Positions 11,737 to 22,303 of a stretch of DNA of 64,000 nt are shown here, in pieces (position 1 is the stretch's first letter; each line of letters starts with the position of its first letter). The notes under the pieces are model-generated. The model made no database searches, had not been told where the DNA came from, and saw nothing but the letters and a program-made list of their open reading frames with translations. The DNA comes from Perognathus longimembris pacificus (taxonomy: Eukaryota > Chordata > Mammalia > Rodentia > Heteromyidae). Made by a program: the position numbers and the translations under genes. The stretch lies in assembly GCF_023159225.1 (NCBI RefSeq), contig NC_063180.1, positions 9,297,297-9,361,296 on the forward strand, read 5' to 3'.

Positions 11737-11947
11737 CAACCTTTTTTAAAATACTTTGGCAAATTGGATAGAAGTGAACATTTATCTTGTTTTTGCTTGA
11801 ATCTGTATTTCTTAAAAAATAGCTGGTGGTGAGATTCAAAGACCAGTTATGTAGAAGTGCTTAATAAAATGGAAATTTCCATACAATGTTTTGTAAAACA
11901 CAGATACTCACATTCTTTTTGGAGCTTTGGCAGATGAGAATGGGCAA

Positions 11948-12582
11948 CACTTTTTAGCTTATGTAGTGAGATGAAGCAAAGTAGCACTATCTTATTGAAA
12001 CAACCTTGGGGAATATTTCCTTGATAAACATTCCAGAGTACCAGCCCAGCTGGTGACATGACACAAATTCACACCCTGAACCCCAGTTTTGGCTTTCTGA
12101 CATTGTTAGTGTTAACTTAGTTTTCAACAAGTAATTTGACAGCAGTGGGTAGGGGCATGGTATGAGCTTTGTGTCACAAATGCAAATGTAACAGTTAAAA
12201 ACAAAACACCTGAAATTACCTTTTGTATTTCCCATACTTCCCCTGCTGATTTGCTAATACTTCATATGCAGAAGGAATCAAAACTGTGAGTTCATGTCCC
12301 CAGAATGAAAGCAATGCATTTTCCCCAGATCTCATATGAACTGCTTACACTAATTAAGGCTCACAGCACACATGGTATCCTTAGTGTGAGGATGTGGTTC
12401 AGAAGGAAAAGATGATTTGCTGGATTGCAGCTAAGAGGGTAGATGAACTTATTCAAACTATAATGAGAAATGCACATACACTTATTTGATAGGAGTTAGC
12501 AGTATAAAACATTGTGTTTCCAGATTCATTGATTCATATGAAAATATGAGCAGCAAAATCTTGTGAAAATTATTTCTTGGTC
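11948..12582. other. Unrecognised AT-rich DNA
   Basis: Pre-insertion flank of the plus-strand L1. No repeat or gene recognised. Confidence 0.5.
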
Positions 12583-12594
12583 AGAAATATCTCT
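12583..12594 (+). repeat. L1 target-site duplication, left
   Basis: The 12-bp word agaaatatctct is repeated exactly at 19067-19078, right after the A-rich end of the L1. The two copies define the element as 12595-19066. Confidence 0.9.
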
Positions 12595-13794
12595 AAGGGA
12601 GAAAGATGGCGCCGAAAGAATAGGGAGGCACCCCGACTCGCACCAACTGAATAGTGAGCTGGGAACTCCAACACCCAACACCCCATCAAGAACCCAGCAA
12701 AACCAGCATCCAGAAGCAGTGGAGAAACACAGGAAAACAAAAAGCAGCAAAAAAGAAGAACCGAAAACCTACACGGAGCCGGAGATTCACCGGGGCACCC
12801 TCCCCCCACCAGCCGACCCTGGCCCAAACAGGGTCAGGCTGGGAAAGGGGAACCCGGCGATCGGCAGACAGGCTGCCAGGAGCACAGAATTCATATAGCG
12901 GGAGACCCCACGGACACAAGGCAGGGTGCGGACCAAGACACACCGGCAACGACGAGAAGTTCGGATCCACACGGGGTTCGGACAAGGGAACCCAGCGCGG
13001 CAGAAAGAGGGAACGAGGGAAGCCACCACGACACTTCGCCAACCCCTGAAGGGCCAACGGTTGCGCGGGACACACACACAAAGCAGCAAAAGTGAGTCCC
13101 CCATAATCCCTTCCCCCAACGGGAGACCCAAGCCTGAAAAGAAGCTAGATCTCCCTCCCTCCCCCTTCCCAATCCCGAGGGAACAAAGAATCCCCAAATC
13201 AGGCGGGAAGCTCCCATCAGGTGCTGGGAAGCCAGTTTAGCAGGGGAAGGGTGGAACAGCCCCAAGCCCCCACAGGTTCCTGAACTGGCAGAACCGGCCC
13301 CGTCCCCTTCCCAACAGGGGTCGGGGGACGACCTGCAGGGCAAGCCCCACCCGAGGCGCCTGGACCTTGCAGACTCTTACAACTAAAATCACAGGCGCTG
13401 GTGGGCAATACCAGTCCAGCAGGGTCACCTGAGCCTGATCACGTCCCCTCCCTCGCAGCGGAGGTGAGGTCTGAGGGTGCCAAGCCACACCCGGACAGTC
13501 GATCCCACTGGGCCCCACACATACCGCCCCCCCCCAACGGACTCGCGGGAGGGCGCAAGCACAACCCAACAACCCAGGACTCGCTCTGGGAGGCATATCC
13601 CGCTAAAGTGCATGTTGTAGTGGACAACAGCGCACAGGAGGGCAGGGCCCCTGGCGACAGCGCCTGCTCTGGTAGGCGTGTACCCTGCACTGGTGGGCAG
13701 GGCCACAGCGGCAGCACCTGCTGCCAGAGATACGCCTATACAGGAGGGAGGAAAGAGCTACAAAACAAACCTGAGAAGCCACCCAGATTTCCAG
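12595..13794 (+). promoter_or_regulatory. L1 lineage A 5'UTR and internal promoter
   Basis: A GC- and CpG-rich leader of about 1.2 kb starts at the target-site junction. The YY1-like word aagatggc lies at 12603-12610, within 16 bases of the 5' end. Human L1 has a YY1 site in the same place that sets the transcription start. No long tandem monomers were seen, unlike mouse L1. Several long antisense open frames (up to 150 codons at 12891-13343) run through it, probably a product of GC richness. Confidence 0.75.
12603..12610 (+). promoter_or_regulatory. YY1-like site at L1 5' end
   Basis: The word aagatggc matches the YY1 core (CCATNTT on the other strand) and sits at the extreme 5' end, as in human L1, where it directs accurate initiation. 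Function is inferred from position and sequence. Confidence 0.6.
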
Positions 13795-14963
13795 ATGCGC
13801 AAATCACAAAGAAACATAACTCAGTTCATCAAAGGACAAGCCAACTCACCAGCTCCAAAAAGCAGCATGACTGAAGAGGAGATGGAGACTAAAAAAGCAA
13901 ATGAGGCCATGTTAACAGGAATGATCGAAAGCGTCAAAAATGAAATCAGAAAACAATTCCAGGAGTTTAGAGCAGAAATCTGGAAGGACACCAGGAAGCC
14001 AAGAAAGAAATGGAAGCAAAAATGGATACAATGCAAGCCTCGTTTAAAGAAATGGAAGCAAAAATGGATACAATGCAAGCCGCCTTTAAAGAAAATCTCC
14101 ACATCCTGAGAATTGAAATGCATGAAAAAATAGATTTAAAATACAACTCTTTAAAGGAAGAAATTTCCACAATCAGAGCTGATATGACAACCATGAATAG
14201 CTCTCTGACATCCATAAACTCCGCAATTGAAACCATAACACAAAGAGTGGACCATATAGAATCCAGAATCTTTCGCCTGGACGATGAAGCAGCTGACAAC
14301 AACCAGAAAATGACCACATTCCAAGAAAAGGTGAAGCTTCAGGGAAGATTAATCCAGGAACTAATGGACAAAGACAAGAGATATAATCTGTGCATAACTG
14401 GAATAGAAGAAGGAGCCTAATATCAGAACAGAGGCCTTAATCATGTTCTCAATAAAGTTATTGCAGAAAACTTCCCCAATCTCACAGGGGACTCCATCCA
14501 GGTAACCGAAGCCTATAGGACACCTGGCAGGCCAGACCCCAGGAAAACCACCCCAAGGCACATAATATTCAAGACTACAGACCTCAAGATTAAAGAGCAA
14601 ATTCTGAATTCAGCCAAAGCGAAGAAGGAAACTTTTTTGAATGGGAAGAGGATTCGAATAACATCCGACTTATCCACACAAACTTACCAAGCTCGAAGTG
14701 AGTGGAAGAACACCATCCAAGTACTCCAGAATAACAATTTACAACCTCGGATCAAATATCCAGCGAAATTGGAGTTCACATTTGAAGGGAGAACCAGATT
14801 TTTCCACACCAAAGAGGAGCTAAAGGAGTATGTGAATAAAAAACCAGCCCTACAGCAAATATTAAGAGGGGAACCCCACCCAACAGAGATCGTAAAAGAC
14901 ACACAGACAGAATCAGAAAGAAACTTCAATAGCCAAAGTCCAGCAGAAAGACCAGCCCACTAA
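13795..14963 (+). pseudogene. L1 ORF1 (RNA-binding chaperone), broken
   Basis: ORF1p is the trimeric RNA-binding and chaperone protein of the L1 particle. The frame opens at 13795 with MRKSQRNITQFIKG. It shows a long coiled coil with heptad-like EMEAKMDTMQ motifs, then an RRM-like and C-terminal domain (KRIRITSDLS, then EWKNTIQVLQ, KYPAKLEFTF and KPALQQILRG), ending TAA at 14961. Two lesions break it: loss of about one base near 13989-13992, and an in-frame TAA at 14418-14420 after ITGIEEGA. An exact-register 42-bp tandem duplication lies at 14007-14090. Repaired length would be about 390 residues, longer than human ORF1p (338). The start was chosen because upstream codons in that frame do not look like ORF1. 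Confidence 0.85.
14007..14090 (+). repeat. 42-bp tandem duplication in ORF1 coiled coil
   Basis: Unit 1 is 14007-14048 and unit 2 is 14049-14090; each encodes EMEAKMDTMQA(S/A)FK. The units differ only at the alanine/serine codon region. Fourteen residues equal two heptads, so the coiled-coil register is kept. Mouse L1 ORF1 is known to have a length-polymorphic region built of 66- and 42-bp repeats in the same domain. Confidence 0.9.
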
Positions 14964-15009
14964 AGACAAGAAGAAAAAAAAAAAGAGGAAAAAACATCCC
15001 AACAAGAAA

Positions 15010-18000
15010 ATGGAAGGAGAAAAAACACCCTTATCCCTGATCTCTTTAAATATAAATGGCTTAAACTCCCCGATTAAGAGGAGCAGACTGGCAGAATGGA
15101 TTCGCAAACAAAAAGTTGACATCTGCTGTCTACAAGAGACCCACCTTACAGCAAGGGACAAAAACAGGCTTCGAATGAAAGGATGGAGCAAGATCTACCA
15201 AGCAAATGCACCCACCAAAATGGCAGGTGTAGCCATTCTGATCTCAGACAAGCTGGACTTCTCTTTAAAGTCCACTCAAAAAGACAAAGAAGGACACTAC
15301 ATATTAATACAAGGAAAAATCCAGAATCAAGACATCACAGTGATAAATGTATACTCATCGAACAAAAGAGGCCCGACATATGTCAAGCAAATTCTCACAG
15401 AATTACAGAGCAAGATAGACGCAAACACAATCATAGTGGGTGACTTTAATACTCCTCTCTCTCCAAGAGACAGATCCAACACTCAGAGGATTAGTAAGGG
15501 AGCTGAGGACCTAAATAACACCATTTCCCAAATGGATCTAACAGACCTATATAGAACCTTTCACCCTACAGAGACCCAATACACCTTCTTTTCAGCAGCC
15601 CATGGAACATATTCCAAAATAGACCACGTCATAGCCCACACAAAGAACCTCAGCAAATACAAAAGTATTGACGTCATCCCAAGTATTATATCTGATCACA
15701 GTGGATTAAAGGTAACCCTCAACAACAAAGGAAACCACAGACACTATACACACTCTTGGAGGCTAAACCCCATGCTGCTATCCAACACTTGGGCCACAGA
15801 CCAAATTAAAGATGAAATCAACGAATTCATAAGCCACAATGACAAAGAAAACACATCACAAAGAAACCTATGGGACACAGCTAAGGCAGTACTGAGGGGC
15901 AAGATCATTGCACTCAGCACCCACATTAAAAGAATGGAAGCAGCACAGGTGAATACCCTCACGATGAAACTAAAACAACTGGAGAAACAAGAAATGACAG
16001 AATCTAAAATGACTAGGAGGGGAGAGATCACAAAGATTAGAGAAGAGATAAATCTGATTGAAAATAGAAAGACCATTCAACAAATAAATAAGACTAAAAG
16101 CTGGTTCTTTGAGAAAATAAACAAAATTGACAGACCCCTTGTAAGACTCACAAAAAAAAGAAGAGAAGAGACTCATATACGTAAAATCAGGGACTCCACT
16201 GGAAAAATTACAAGAAGCACACACGATATTCAAACAATCATAAGGAGCTATTTCCAATACCTCTACTCAGCAAAAAACAATAATTTTACAGAAATGGATC
16301 AATTCTTACAGAAGTACAAACTGCCCAAACTGAACCAAGAAGAAATAAATCAACTAAATAAACCAATAACTTACGGTGAGATACAGGAGGTAATCAAGAA
16401 CCTCCCTACTAAGAAAAGCCCAGGCCCAGATGGATTCACCAATGAATTCTACAAAACCTTTAGTGAGGAGCTAATACCAATACTCCTCAAACTCTTCCGC
16501 GAAATAGAAACAGAGGGAGAAATCCCAAACTCATTCTATGAAGCTAATATCATACTCATTCCCAGACCAGGCAAAGACCAACAAAAAAATAGAACTACAG
16601 ACCAATATCACTAATGAACACAGACACAAAGCTACTCAATAAAATATTAGCTAACAGGATCCAGAAACTGATCAAGAAAATCATACATCATGACCAAGTA
16701 GGCTTCATCCCTCAGTCACAAGGATGGTTCAACATTCGTAAATCAATCAACGTAATTCACCACATAAACAGATCTAAAATTAAGAATTACATTGTTATCT
16801 CAGTCGATGCCCAAAAAGCCTTTGACAAAATACAACATCCATACCTATTAAAAGCTTTGGAGAGAACAGGAATAGATGGAACATTCCTCAAAACAATAAA
16901 AGCCATATACAACAGACCAACTGCTAATATCATATTAAATGGAGAGAAACTTAAATCATTCCCCCTAAACTCAGGAACAAGACAAGGATGCCCACTCTCC
17001 CCACTTCTGTTCAACATAGTGCTGGAATCCCTAGCCATAGCAATAAGGCAAGAGGAGGACATCAAAGGGATCCACATCGGCAAGGAAGAAATCAAGTTAT
17101 CCCTATTCGCAGACGACATGATCTTATATCTGAAGGACCCAAAAAACTCAGTACCCAAACTCCTAGACCTAATAAACCAATTTGGCAAAGTAGCAGGATA
17201 CAAAATCAATCCACAAAAGTCAGCAGCTTTTCTGTACACCAGCAATAGACAAACAGAAAAGGAAATTATGGAAACAATTCCATTTACACTAGCCAAAAAA
17301 AGAATAAAGTACCTAGGGATCAACTTAACCAAGGACGTGACGGACCTATTCAATGAAAACTACAAAAACCTAATAAGCAAAATCAAAGAAGACACAAGGA
17401 GATGGAAAGACCTCCCATGCTCATGGGTAGGCAGAATCAATATAGTGAAAATGGCCATATTGCCCAAATTGTTATACAAATTCAATGCAATACCTATCAA
17501 AATCCCAGTCACATTCTTCACTGAAATAGAGAAACCAATCCATAAATTCATATGGAACAGCAAAAAACCTAGAATAGCCAAAGCAATTCTAGGCAAAAAA
17601 AGCAGTGCAGGAGGTATCACCATACCAGACTTCAAGCTCTACTACAAGGCCATCATAACAAAAACAGCATGGTAATGGTATAAAAACAGATCGGAAGACC
17701 AGTGGATTAGAATTGAAGACCCAGAAATAAAACCGCACTCTTACAGCCAACTGATATTCGACAAAGGAGCTAAAGACATACAATGGAATAAACATAGCCT
17801 CTTCAACTACTGGTGCTGGGAGAACTGGGCAGCCATATGCAGAAAACTCAAAGTAGACCCAAGCCTATCACCATGCACCAAGATCAACTCAAAATGGACC
17901 AAGGACCTCAATATCAGACCTGAATCCTTGAAACTACTGAAGGACAGAGTAGGAAAGACACTAGAACTTATAGGCACAGGAAGGAACTTCCTGAATAGAG

Positions 18001-18836
18001 TCCCAGGGGCACAACAAATAGGGAAAAGACTCAACAAATGGGACTACTACAAATTAAAAAGTTTCTGCACAGCTAAGGACATATCCACCAAAACGGAAAG
18101 ACAGCCAACGATATGGGAAAGGATATTTACCAGCACAGCAACAGAAAAATGCCTGATATCTGTCATCTACAGAGAACTAAAAAAACTAAGCCCCTCCAAG
18201 TGCAATAAACCTATTAGGAAATGGGCAAAAGAGCTAAAGAGAGACTTCACAAGAGAAGATATAAAAATGGCAAAGAAACACATGAGGAAATGCTCAACAT
18301 CCCTGCTAGTAAAGGAAATGCAAATAAAAACAACCCTGAGATACCACCTCACCCCAGTTAGAATGGCCTATACTTTGAACTCAGGAAACAACAAATGCTG
18401 GAGGGGCTGTGGGGAAAGAGGAACCCTTCTCCATTGTTGGTGGGAGTGCAAATTAGTACAACCACTTTGGAGAACAGTATGGAGGTTTCTCAAAAAGCTC
18501 AATATAGACCTACCCTATGACCCAGCCATACCACTCCTAGGCATCTATCCTAAACAGCAAAACCCAAGATATCAAAAAGACATTTGTACTTCCATGTTTA
18601 TCGCGGCACAATTCACAATAGCCAAAATATGGAAACAACCCAGATGCCCCTCCACAGACGAATGGATCCCAAAAATATGGTACTTATACACAATGGAATA
18701 CTACGTAGCGATTAGGAATGGTGAAATATTGTTATTCGCAGGGAAATGGTCAGAACTCGAACAAATAATGTTGAGTGAGACAAGCCTAGAACACAGAAAA
18801 CAAAGGGGCATGATCTCCCTGATATATGACTGTTAA
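15010..18836 (+). pseudogene. L1 ORF2 (endonuclease-reverse transcriptase), broken
   Basis: ORF2p nicks target DNA and reverse-transcribes L1 RNA at the nick. The endonuclease domain is intact by inspection: N14 (LNING), E43 (QETH), Y114 (NVY), D144 and N146 (GDFNT), D204 (KIDH), D228 and H229 (SDHS). The reverse transcriptase has [13 protein letters not shown] and the catalytic FADD at 17106-17117. A C-terminal cysteine motif, CWRGCG...HCWWEC, lies at 18396-18449. Lesions: a one-base change of frame at the A-run 16583-16589, a TAG at 16590-16592 just before NYRPIS, and a TAA at 17673-17675 where the family has a tyrosine codon. The reading then continues in one frame to TAA at 18834. Length fits the family (about 1275 residues). 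Confidence 0.9.
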
Positions 18837-19066
18837 CAAAGGGAGACGGAGAGACAGTAGAGACCAAGTCTGTGAACACTGTATATTTGCTTGATACATT
18901 GTATATTGCATATGGGTCTACCTGACCTAGAGAAGGGATGGAAAAACAGGTTGTAAGATATCACAAGAAATGTACACACTGCCCTACTATGTAACTGCAC
19001 CCTCTTTGCACAACACCTTGTAAAAAAAATTATGTTCAATTAATAATAAAAAATATATTAAAAAAT
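18837..19066 (+). terminator. L1 lineage A 3'UTR and polyA signal
   Basis: A short 3'UTR of about 230 bp runs from 'caaagggagacggagagaca' to an A-rich end, with AATAAA at 19045-19050. It lacks the G-rich polypurine tract seen in the other L1 3'UTRs here. The tail is AT-rich rather than pure A. Confidence 0.75.
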
Positions 19067-19078
19067 AGAAATATCTCT
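19067..19078 (+). repeat. L1 target-site duplication, right
   Basis: An exact copy of agaaatatctct from 12583-12594. Confidence 0.9.
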
Positions 19079-19316
19079 GTTTTCTACATAAATTATTTCA
19101 TCTAACATTCACTTCAGCATCATGAATTAAGTAACCTCACAACCCTCATTTTACACAGTGGAATAAAATACCTAAAGTTACAGAATGATGAAATATGCTT
19201 TAAGCTCAGGGGGTATGGATTTAAGAGCAAGGGCTCATCATCTGTGATTATGGGATTAACTGGCTCAAATTCACCAACTAGAAAGATGCAGACCTATGAT
19301 CACCCACAACAGAAAC

Positions 19317-19318
<2 letters not shown>

Positions 19319-19364
<46 letters not shown>
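19319..19364 (+). repeat. (CA)n microsatellite
   Basis: A pure CA run of about 46 bases. Likely length-polymorphic. Confidence 0.95.
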
Positions 19365-19368
<4 letters not shown>

Positions 19369-19392
19369 ATTGCTTAATATGGTAAAATTGAA

Positions 19393-19608
19393 TTTTTTTT
19401 TTTTTTTTTTTTTTTTGGCCAGTCCTGGGCCTTGGACTCAGGGCCTGAGCACTGTCCCTGGCTTCTTCCCGCTCAAGGCTAGCACTCTGCCACTTGAGCC
19501 ACAGCGCCACTTCTGGCCGTTTTCTGTGTATGTGGTGCTGGGGAATCGAACCTAGGGCCTCGTGTATCCGAGGCAGGCACTCTTGCCACTAGGCTATATC
19601 CCCAGCCC
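19393..19608 (-). mobile_element. Young dimeric ID-like SINE
   Basis: Poly-T (the reversed A-tail), then the full dimeric unit in reverse, closing with 'ctatatccccagccc'. The target-site duplication aaaattgaa is at 19384-19392 and 19609-19617. It is nearly identical to the copies at 8386-8603 and 31385-31597, so the family was active recently. Confidence 0.9.
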
Positions 19609-19861
19609 AAAATTGAACTTTTAACTTCATTTGTGAAACCCATTAGTTATAGTCTACTTTAAATGGAAACGTCCCTACACATCAACTTAATGTCTAGTTA
19701 GGAAAGAAATGTCACCTGTCATTTTAGATTTTAGCAGTGGTAATTTAATGTAAGGAATTTTTTAGCATTTTATTTAAGATAAGGGATTGTTAGACATGTC
19801 AGTATGGAACATGCTCAAAGATGACACAAAAGTATCATAGGAGAAGTAACCTCAGGGAAAA

Positions 19862-20815
19862 ATTTTTTAAATTATATTTCTTGTTTCCCCCCTTTATTGT
19901 CAAAGTGAAGTACAGAGGGGTTACAGATTCATATGTAAGGTAGTGAGTACATTCTTGGTTCAACTTGTTACCTCCTTCCTCATTTTTACCCCTCCCCCTT
20001 TTCTTCTCCCCCAATGAGTTTTACAGTTGGTTTACATCAAATTGTTTTGTAAGTATTGCTTTTGGAAAGATTTGTCTTTTTATCCTTTGTCTCTTGATTT
20101 TGATATTCTCTTTCCCTTCCCTAGTTCTAATACACATATATACAGTACACAGAGCACTCAGATGAGATACAGTGATGTCAGGGGTACCAACACAGGAAGG
20201 GAATATGAGAGAAACAAACAAACAAAAAGGTAACATTTCACATGGCATATTGAAAATAATTGCAACAATGATATAACACTCGTTTCCATAATGTGGAGTT
20301 CATTTTACTTAGTATCATCTTATGTCTCCAGAAGTGCATAGCTATTGGTCTATTGTGATCTTCTGCTTCAACTAGCTTAGAGATGTACTAATTATTCCCT
20401 ATGAGGGAAACCATAGGGTCCATGTTTCTTTGGGTCTGGCTCACTTCACTTAGTATGATTTTTTTTCCAAGTCCTTCCATTTCCTTATGAATGGGGAAAT
20501 TTAATTCTTTCTGATAGAGGCATGAAATTCCATTATGTATATGTACCACACTTTCCTGATCCACTCATCTACTGAGGGGCAATTGGGTTGGTTCCATATT
20601 TTAGCAATGACAAATCGTGCTGTGATGAACATAGTTGTGCTGGTGGCTGTAGTGTGGTCTTGCTTGTAATCTTTTGGGTAGAAGCCGAAAAGTTGGGCTG
20701 CTGGGTCATAGGGGAGCTCTATGGTTAGCCTTCTGAGGAATCTCCATACTGCTTCCCAGAGTGGTTGAACAAGTTTACATTCCCACCAACAGTAGTAGGG
20801 TAGTAGGGTTCTCAG
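19862..20815 (-). mobile_element. L1 3' end, 5'-truncated (ORF2 C-terminus plus 3'UTR)
   Basis: The 3'UTR (19862 to about 20440) is followed, reading backwards, by the end of ORF2. A readable stretch at 20501-20818 gives [12 protein letters not shown] and IAKIWNQPNCPSVDEWI, both typical of the L1 ORF2 C-terminus. It has the lineage of the minus-strand full-length L1, with several substitutions, and includes the ORF2-end and 3'UTR segment that the full-length copy has lost. Confidence 0.85.
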
Positions 20816-20818
20816 CAA

Positions 20819-21190
20819 ACAATTTAATGATCTTAGAGGAGGAGACTTGCAGAACTCGGTTCTAGTTCACTTCTTCTTAAGGAAGCATCATTTCATAGCT
20901 ATTGGATAGAATAGGAAAAACTTCAAGTAGAACCTCACCTGCTAGCCACTCCAGGGTGAAAAATTATTGCTGTAGCAACATAGATGTGAAGAGGATCATG
21001 CAAAAAGGGACTACTGCTCTTTCTCTTTCATCCTCTTAGACAATAATAAGATCCCCTATTGAAAGAATACAACAGACTTCAGGTGATAAAGCGTAAATGA
21101 AGTTTGCTAAATTTCATCCCCAGCACCAGAAAGCCAAGTATAGAAAGGTGAGTTTGTATCTGAGAAACAAATGTTTAGTAAGCTTTCACA
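20819..21190. other. Unrecognised DNA
   Basis: Nothing recognised; it lies between an L1 fragment and inverted arm B. Confidence 0.45.
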
Positions 21191-21840
21191 TTGCCCATTC
21201 TCACATGCCAAAGTTACAAAAAGCATGTGAGCAGCTATGTTTTCTTTAAAGAACATTTTACTCAAAATTCTATTTTATTGAGCACCTCTACATAATCAGT
21301 ATTTGAATAATCTTACCAACAGCTACATTTTTTTTTTTAGAAATACAATTTAGAACAAAAACAAGATGGTCATTCACTTCTATCCAATCTGCCAAAGTAA
21401 TTTTAAAAAGGTTGCTAGTGCTTAGAGGTGGCAGTAATGCGGGAAACTGAACAATGGCTATCATTGCTGATGGCAATGTATGTGAAGATTGTCTGGTTAG
21501 CAAGAGCAATTTTAGAATGTTTACTTTCTGTAAGCTCCACATTTGAACTGGACATTAAGTAGCACTAGGGTTTTTCCTCAAGTTTCCACACTTGCTAGAC
21601 AGGCCCGGTACTACTTGAGCCCTGCCACCTAAAACAAATAAAGGCTCTTGTTGCTTTAGCTACTTTTGGGGTAGGTTTTGAAATATTATCTTGTAGGCAG
21701 GTTTCAGACAATCACCCTTCTACTTAAGTTCTCCAGTGTCACTGGAATCCTGGGTGCAAACCACCACACAGGGCTTAGTAAATGAGATGGGGTCAGGAAC
21801 TTTCTGTTCAGCAGAGCTTTAAACTACAGTCTTTTTGATC
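21191..21840 (-). repeat. Inverted segmental duplication, arm B
   Basis: Reverse complement of arm A (10985-11947) minus the L1 insertion. Homology starts at 'ttgcccattctcacatgcca' (21191) and fades near 21840. The empty site matching arm A's L1 insertion is at about 21405-21414. The shared SINE lies at 21565-21790. The spacer between the arms is about 9.2 kb, most of it later insertions. Confidence 0.7.
21565..21790 (-). mobile_element. Old B1/ID SINE, arm B copy
   Basis: Counterpart of the SINE at 11040-11255, in opposite orientation and with the same flanks ('caaatgtggagcttacag' on the reverse strand). Confidence 0.6.
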
Positions 21841-21971
21841 TCTCTAAGAGACAAAATTTTAATAAGCTTTCAGGTTCTACTCCTTTAAATATTTGGCATT
21901 CTGATGTATCTCTCTACACAATTTGGAACTTCCATGTAACAGCAAAAATAATTTTGCCTTTTTGTCTAATA

Positions 21972-21988
21972 AATTAAACTTCTTTCTT
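21972..21988 (-). repeat. L1 target-site duplication, 3' side
   Basis: The 17-bp word aattaaacttctttctt recurs exactly at 28946-28962. The right copy is followed by 'ataaaa', giving a nick site TTTCTT/AT close to the L1 endonuclease consensus. Confidence 0.95.
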
Positions 21989-22303
21989 TTTTTTTTTTTC
22001 CAAATTTTTATTATCAAACTGATGTACAGAGAGGTTACAGTTTCATACGTTAGGCATTGGATATATTTCTTGAACTGTTTGTTACCTTGTCCCTCATAAC
22101 CCCCTCCCTCTTCCCCCTTTCCCTACCCCCCCACCCCGGAGGTGCTCAGTTCACTTACACCAAACAGTTTTGCAAGTATTGCTTTTGTAGTTGTTTGTCT
22201 TTTTTTTTTTTTACCCTGTGTCTCTCAAGTTTGGTATTCCCTTTCAATTTCCTACTGCCAATACCAGTATACACAGTTTGAAATATACTGAGATAAGATT
22301 TTT
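21989..22303 (-). terminator. L1 lineage B 3'UTR with internal deletion
   Basis: Reversed polyA tail, AATAAA (22007-22012 as tttatt), a C-rich tract on this strand (the G-rich polypurine tract of the transcript, about 22095-22140) and part of the 3'UTR. Compared with 36551-36960, about 260 bp are missing at 22298-22303, where 'agataagatt' joins directly to 'gggtctggctcact'. The loss includes the last codons of ORF2. Confidence 0.75.

Larger units (their letters stand above)
10985..11947 (+). repeat. Inverted segmental duplication, arm A
   Basis: This arm aligns in reverse complement to 21191-21840. It carries in order an old SINE (11040-11255), a unique stretch beginning 'gtggagcttacagaaagtaa', an L1 insertion that arm B lacks (11405-11736), and a second unique stretch ('gcaaattggatagaagtgaa'). 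A 125-bp stretch compared by eye is about 86% identical. Because the SINE and its flanks are shared, a true duplication is more likely than two independent repeats. Confidence 0.7.
12595..19066 (+). mobile_element. Full-length LINE-1, lineage A
   Basis: A complete 6.47-kb non-LTR retrotransposon: 5'UTR (12595-13794), ORF1 (13795-14963), a 46-bp spacer, ORF2 (15010-18836), 3'UTR and A-rich end. Exact 12-bp target-site duplications mark a canonical target-primed insertion. The 5'UTR is much richer in GC and CpG than its surroundings. It lies between the two inverted arms. Its ORF1 and 3'UTR differ from those of the minus-strand L1 at 21989-28945, so it belongs to a separate lineage. Two ORF1 and three ORF2 lesions make it inactive as read here. 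Confidence 0.95.

Noticed and set aside
13401..13874. 157-codon sense frame overlapping the L1 5'UTR and ORF1 start
   Set aside because: It lies in the GC-rich leader in a different frame from ORF1 and has no conserved features.
14007..14090. CRISPR-like direct repeats
   Set aside because: The two 42-bp units are adjacent without spacers and in frame in a coiled coil; this is a coding tandem duplication in a rodent genome.
16787..17353. 188-codon frame antisense to L1 ORF2
   Set aside because: It mirrors the conserved reverse transcriptase codons of the sense strand and has no independent protein features.
19271..19555. Open frames containing poly-H/T or poly-V/C stretches
   Set aside because: These are translations of the CA microsatellite and of the SINE; the same SINE-derived peptide recurs at every copy.
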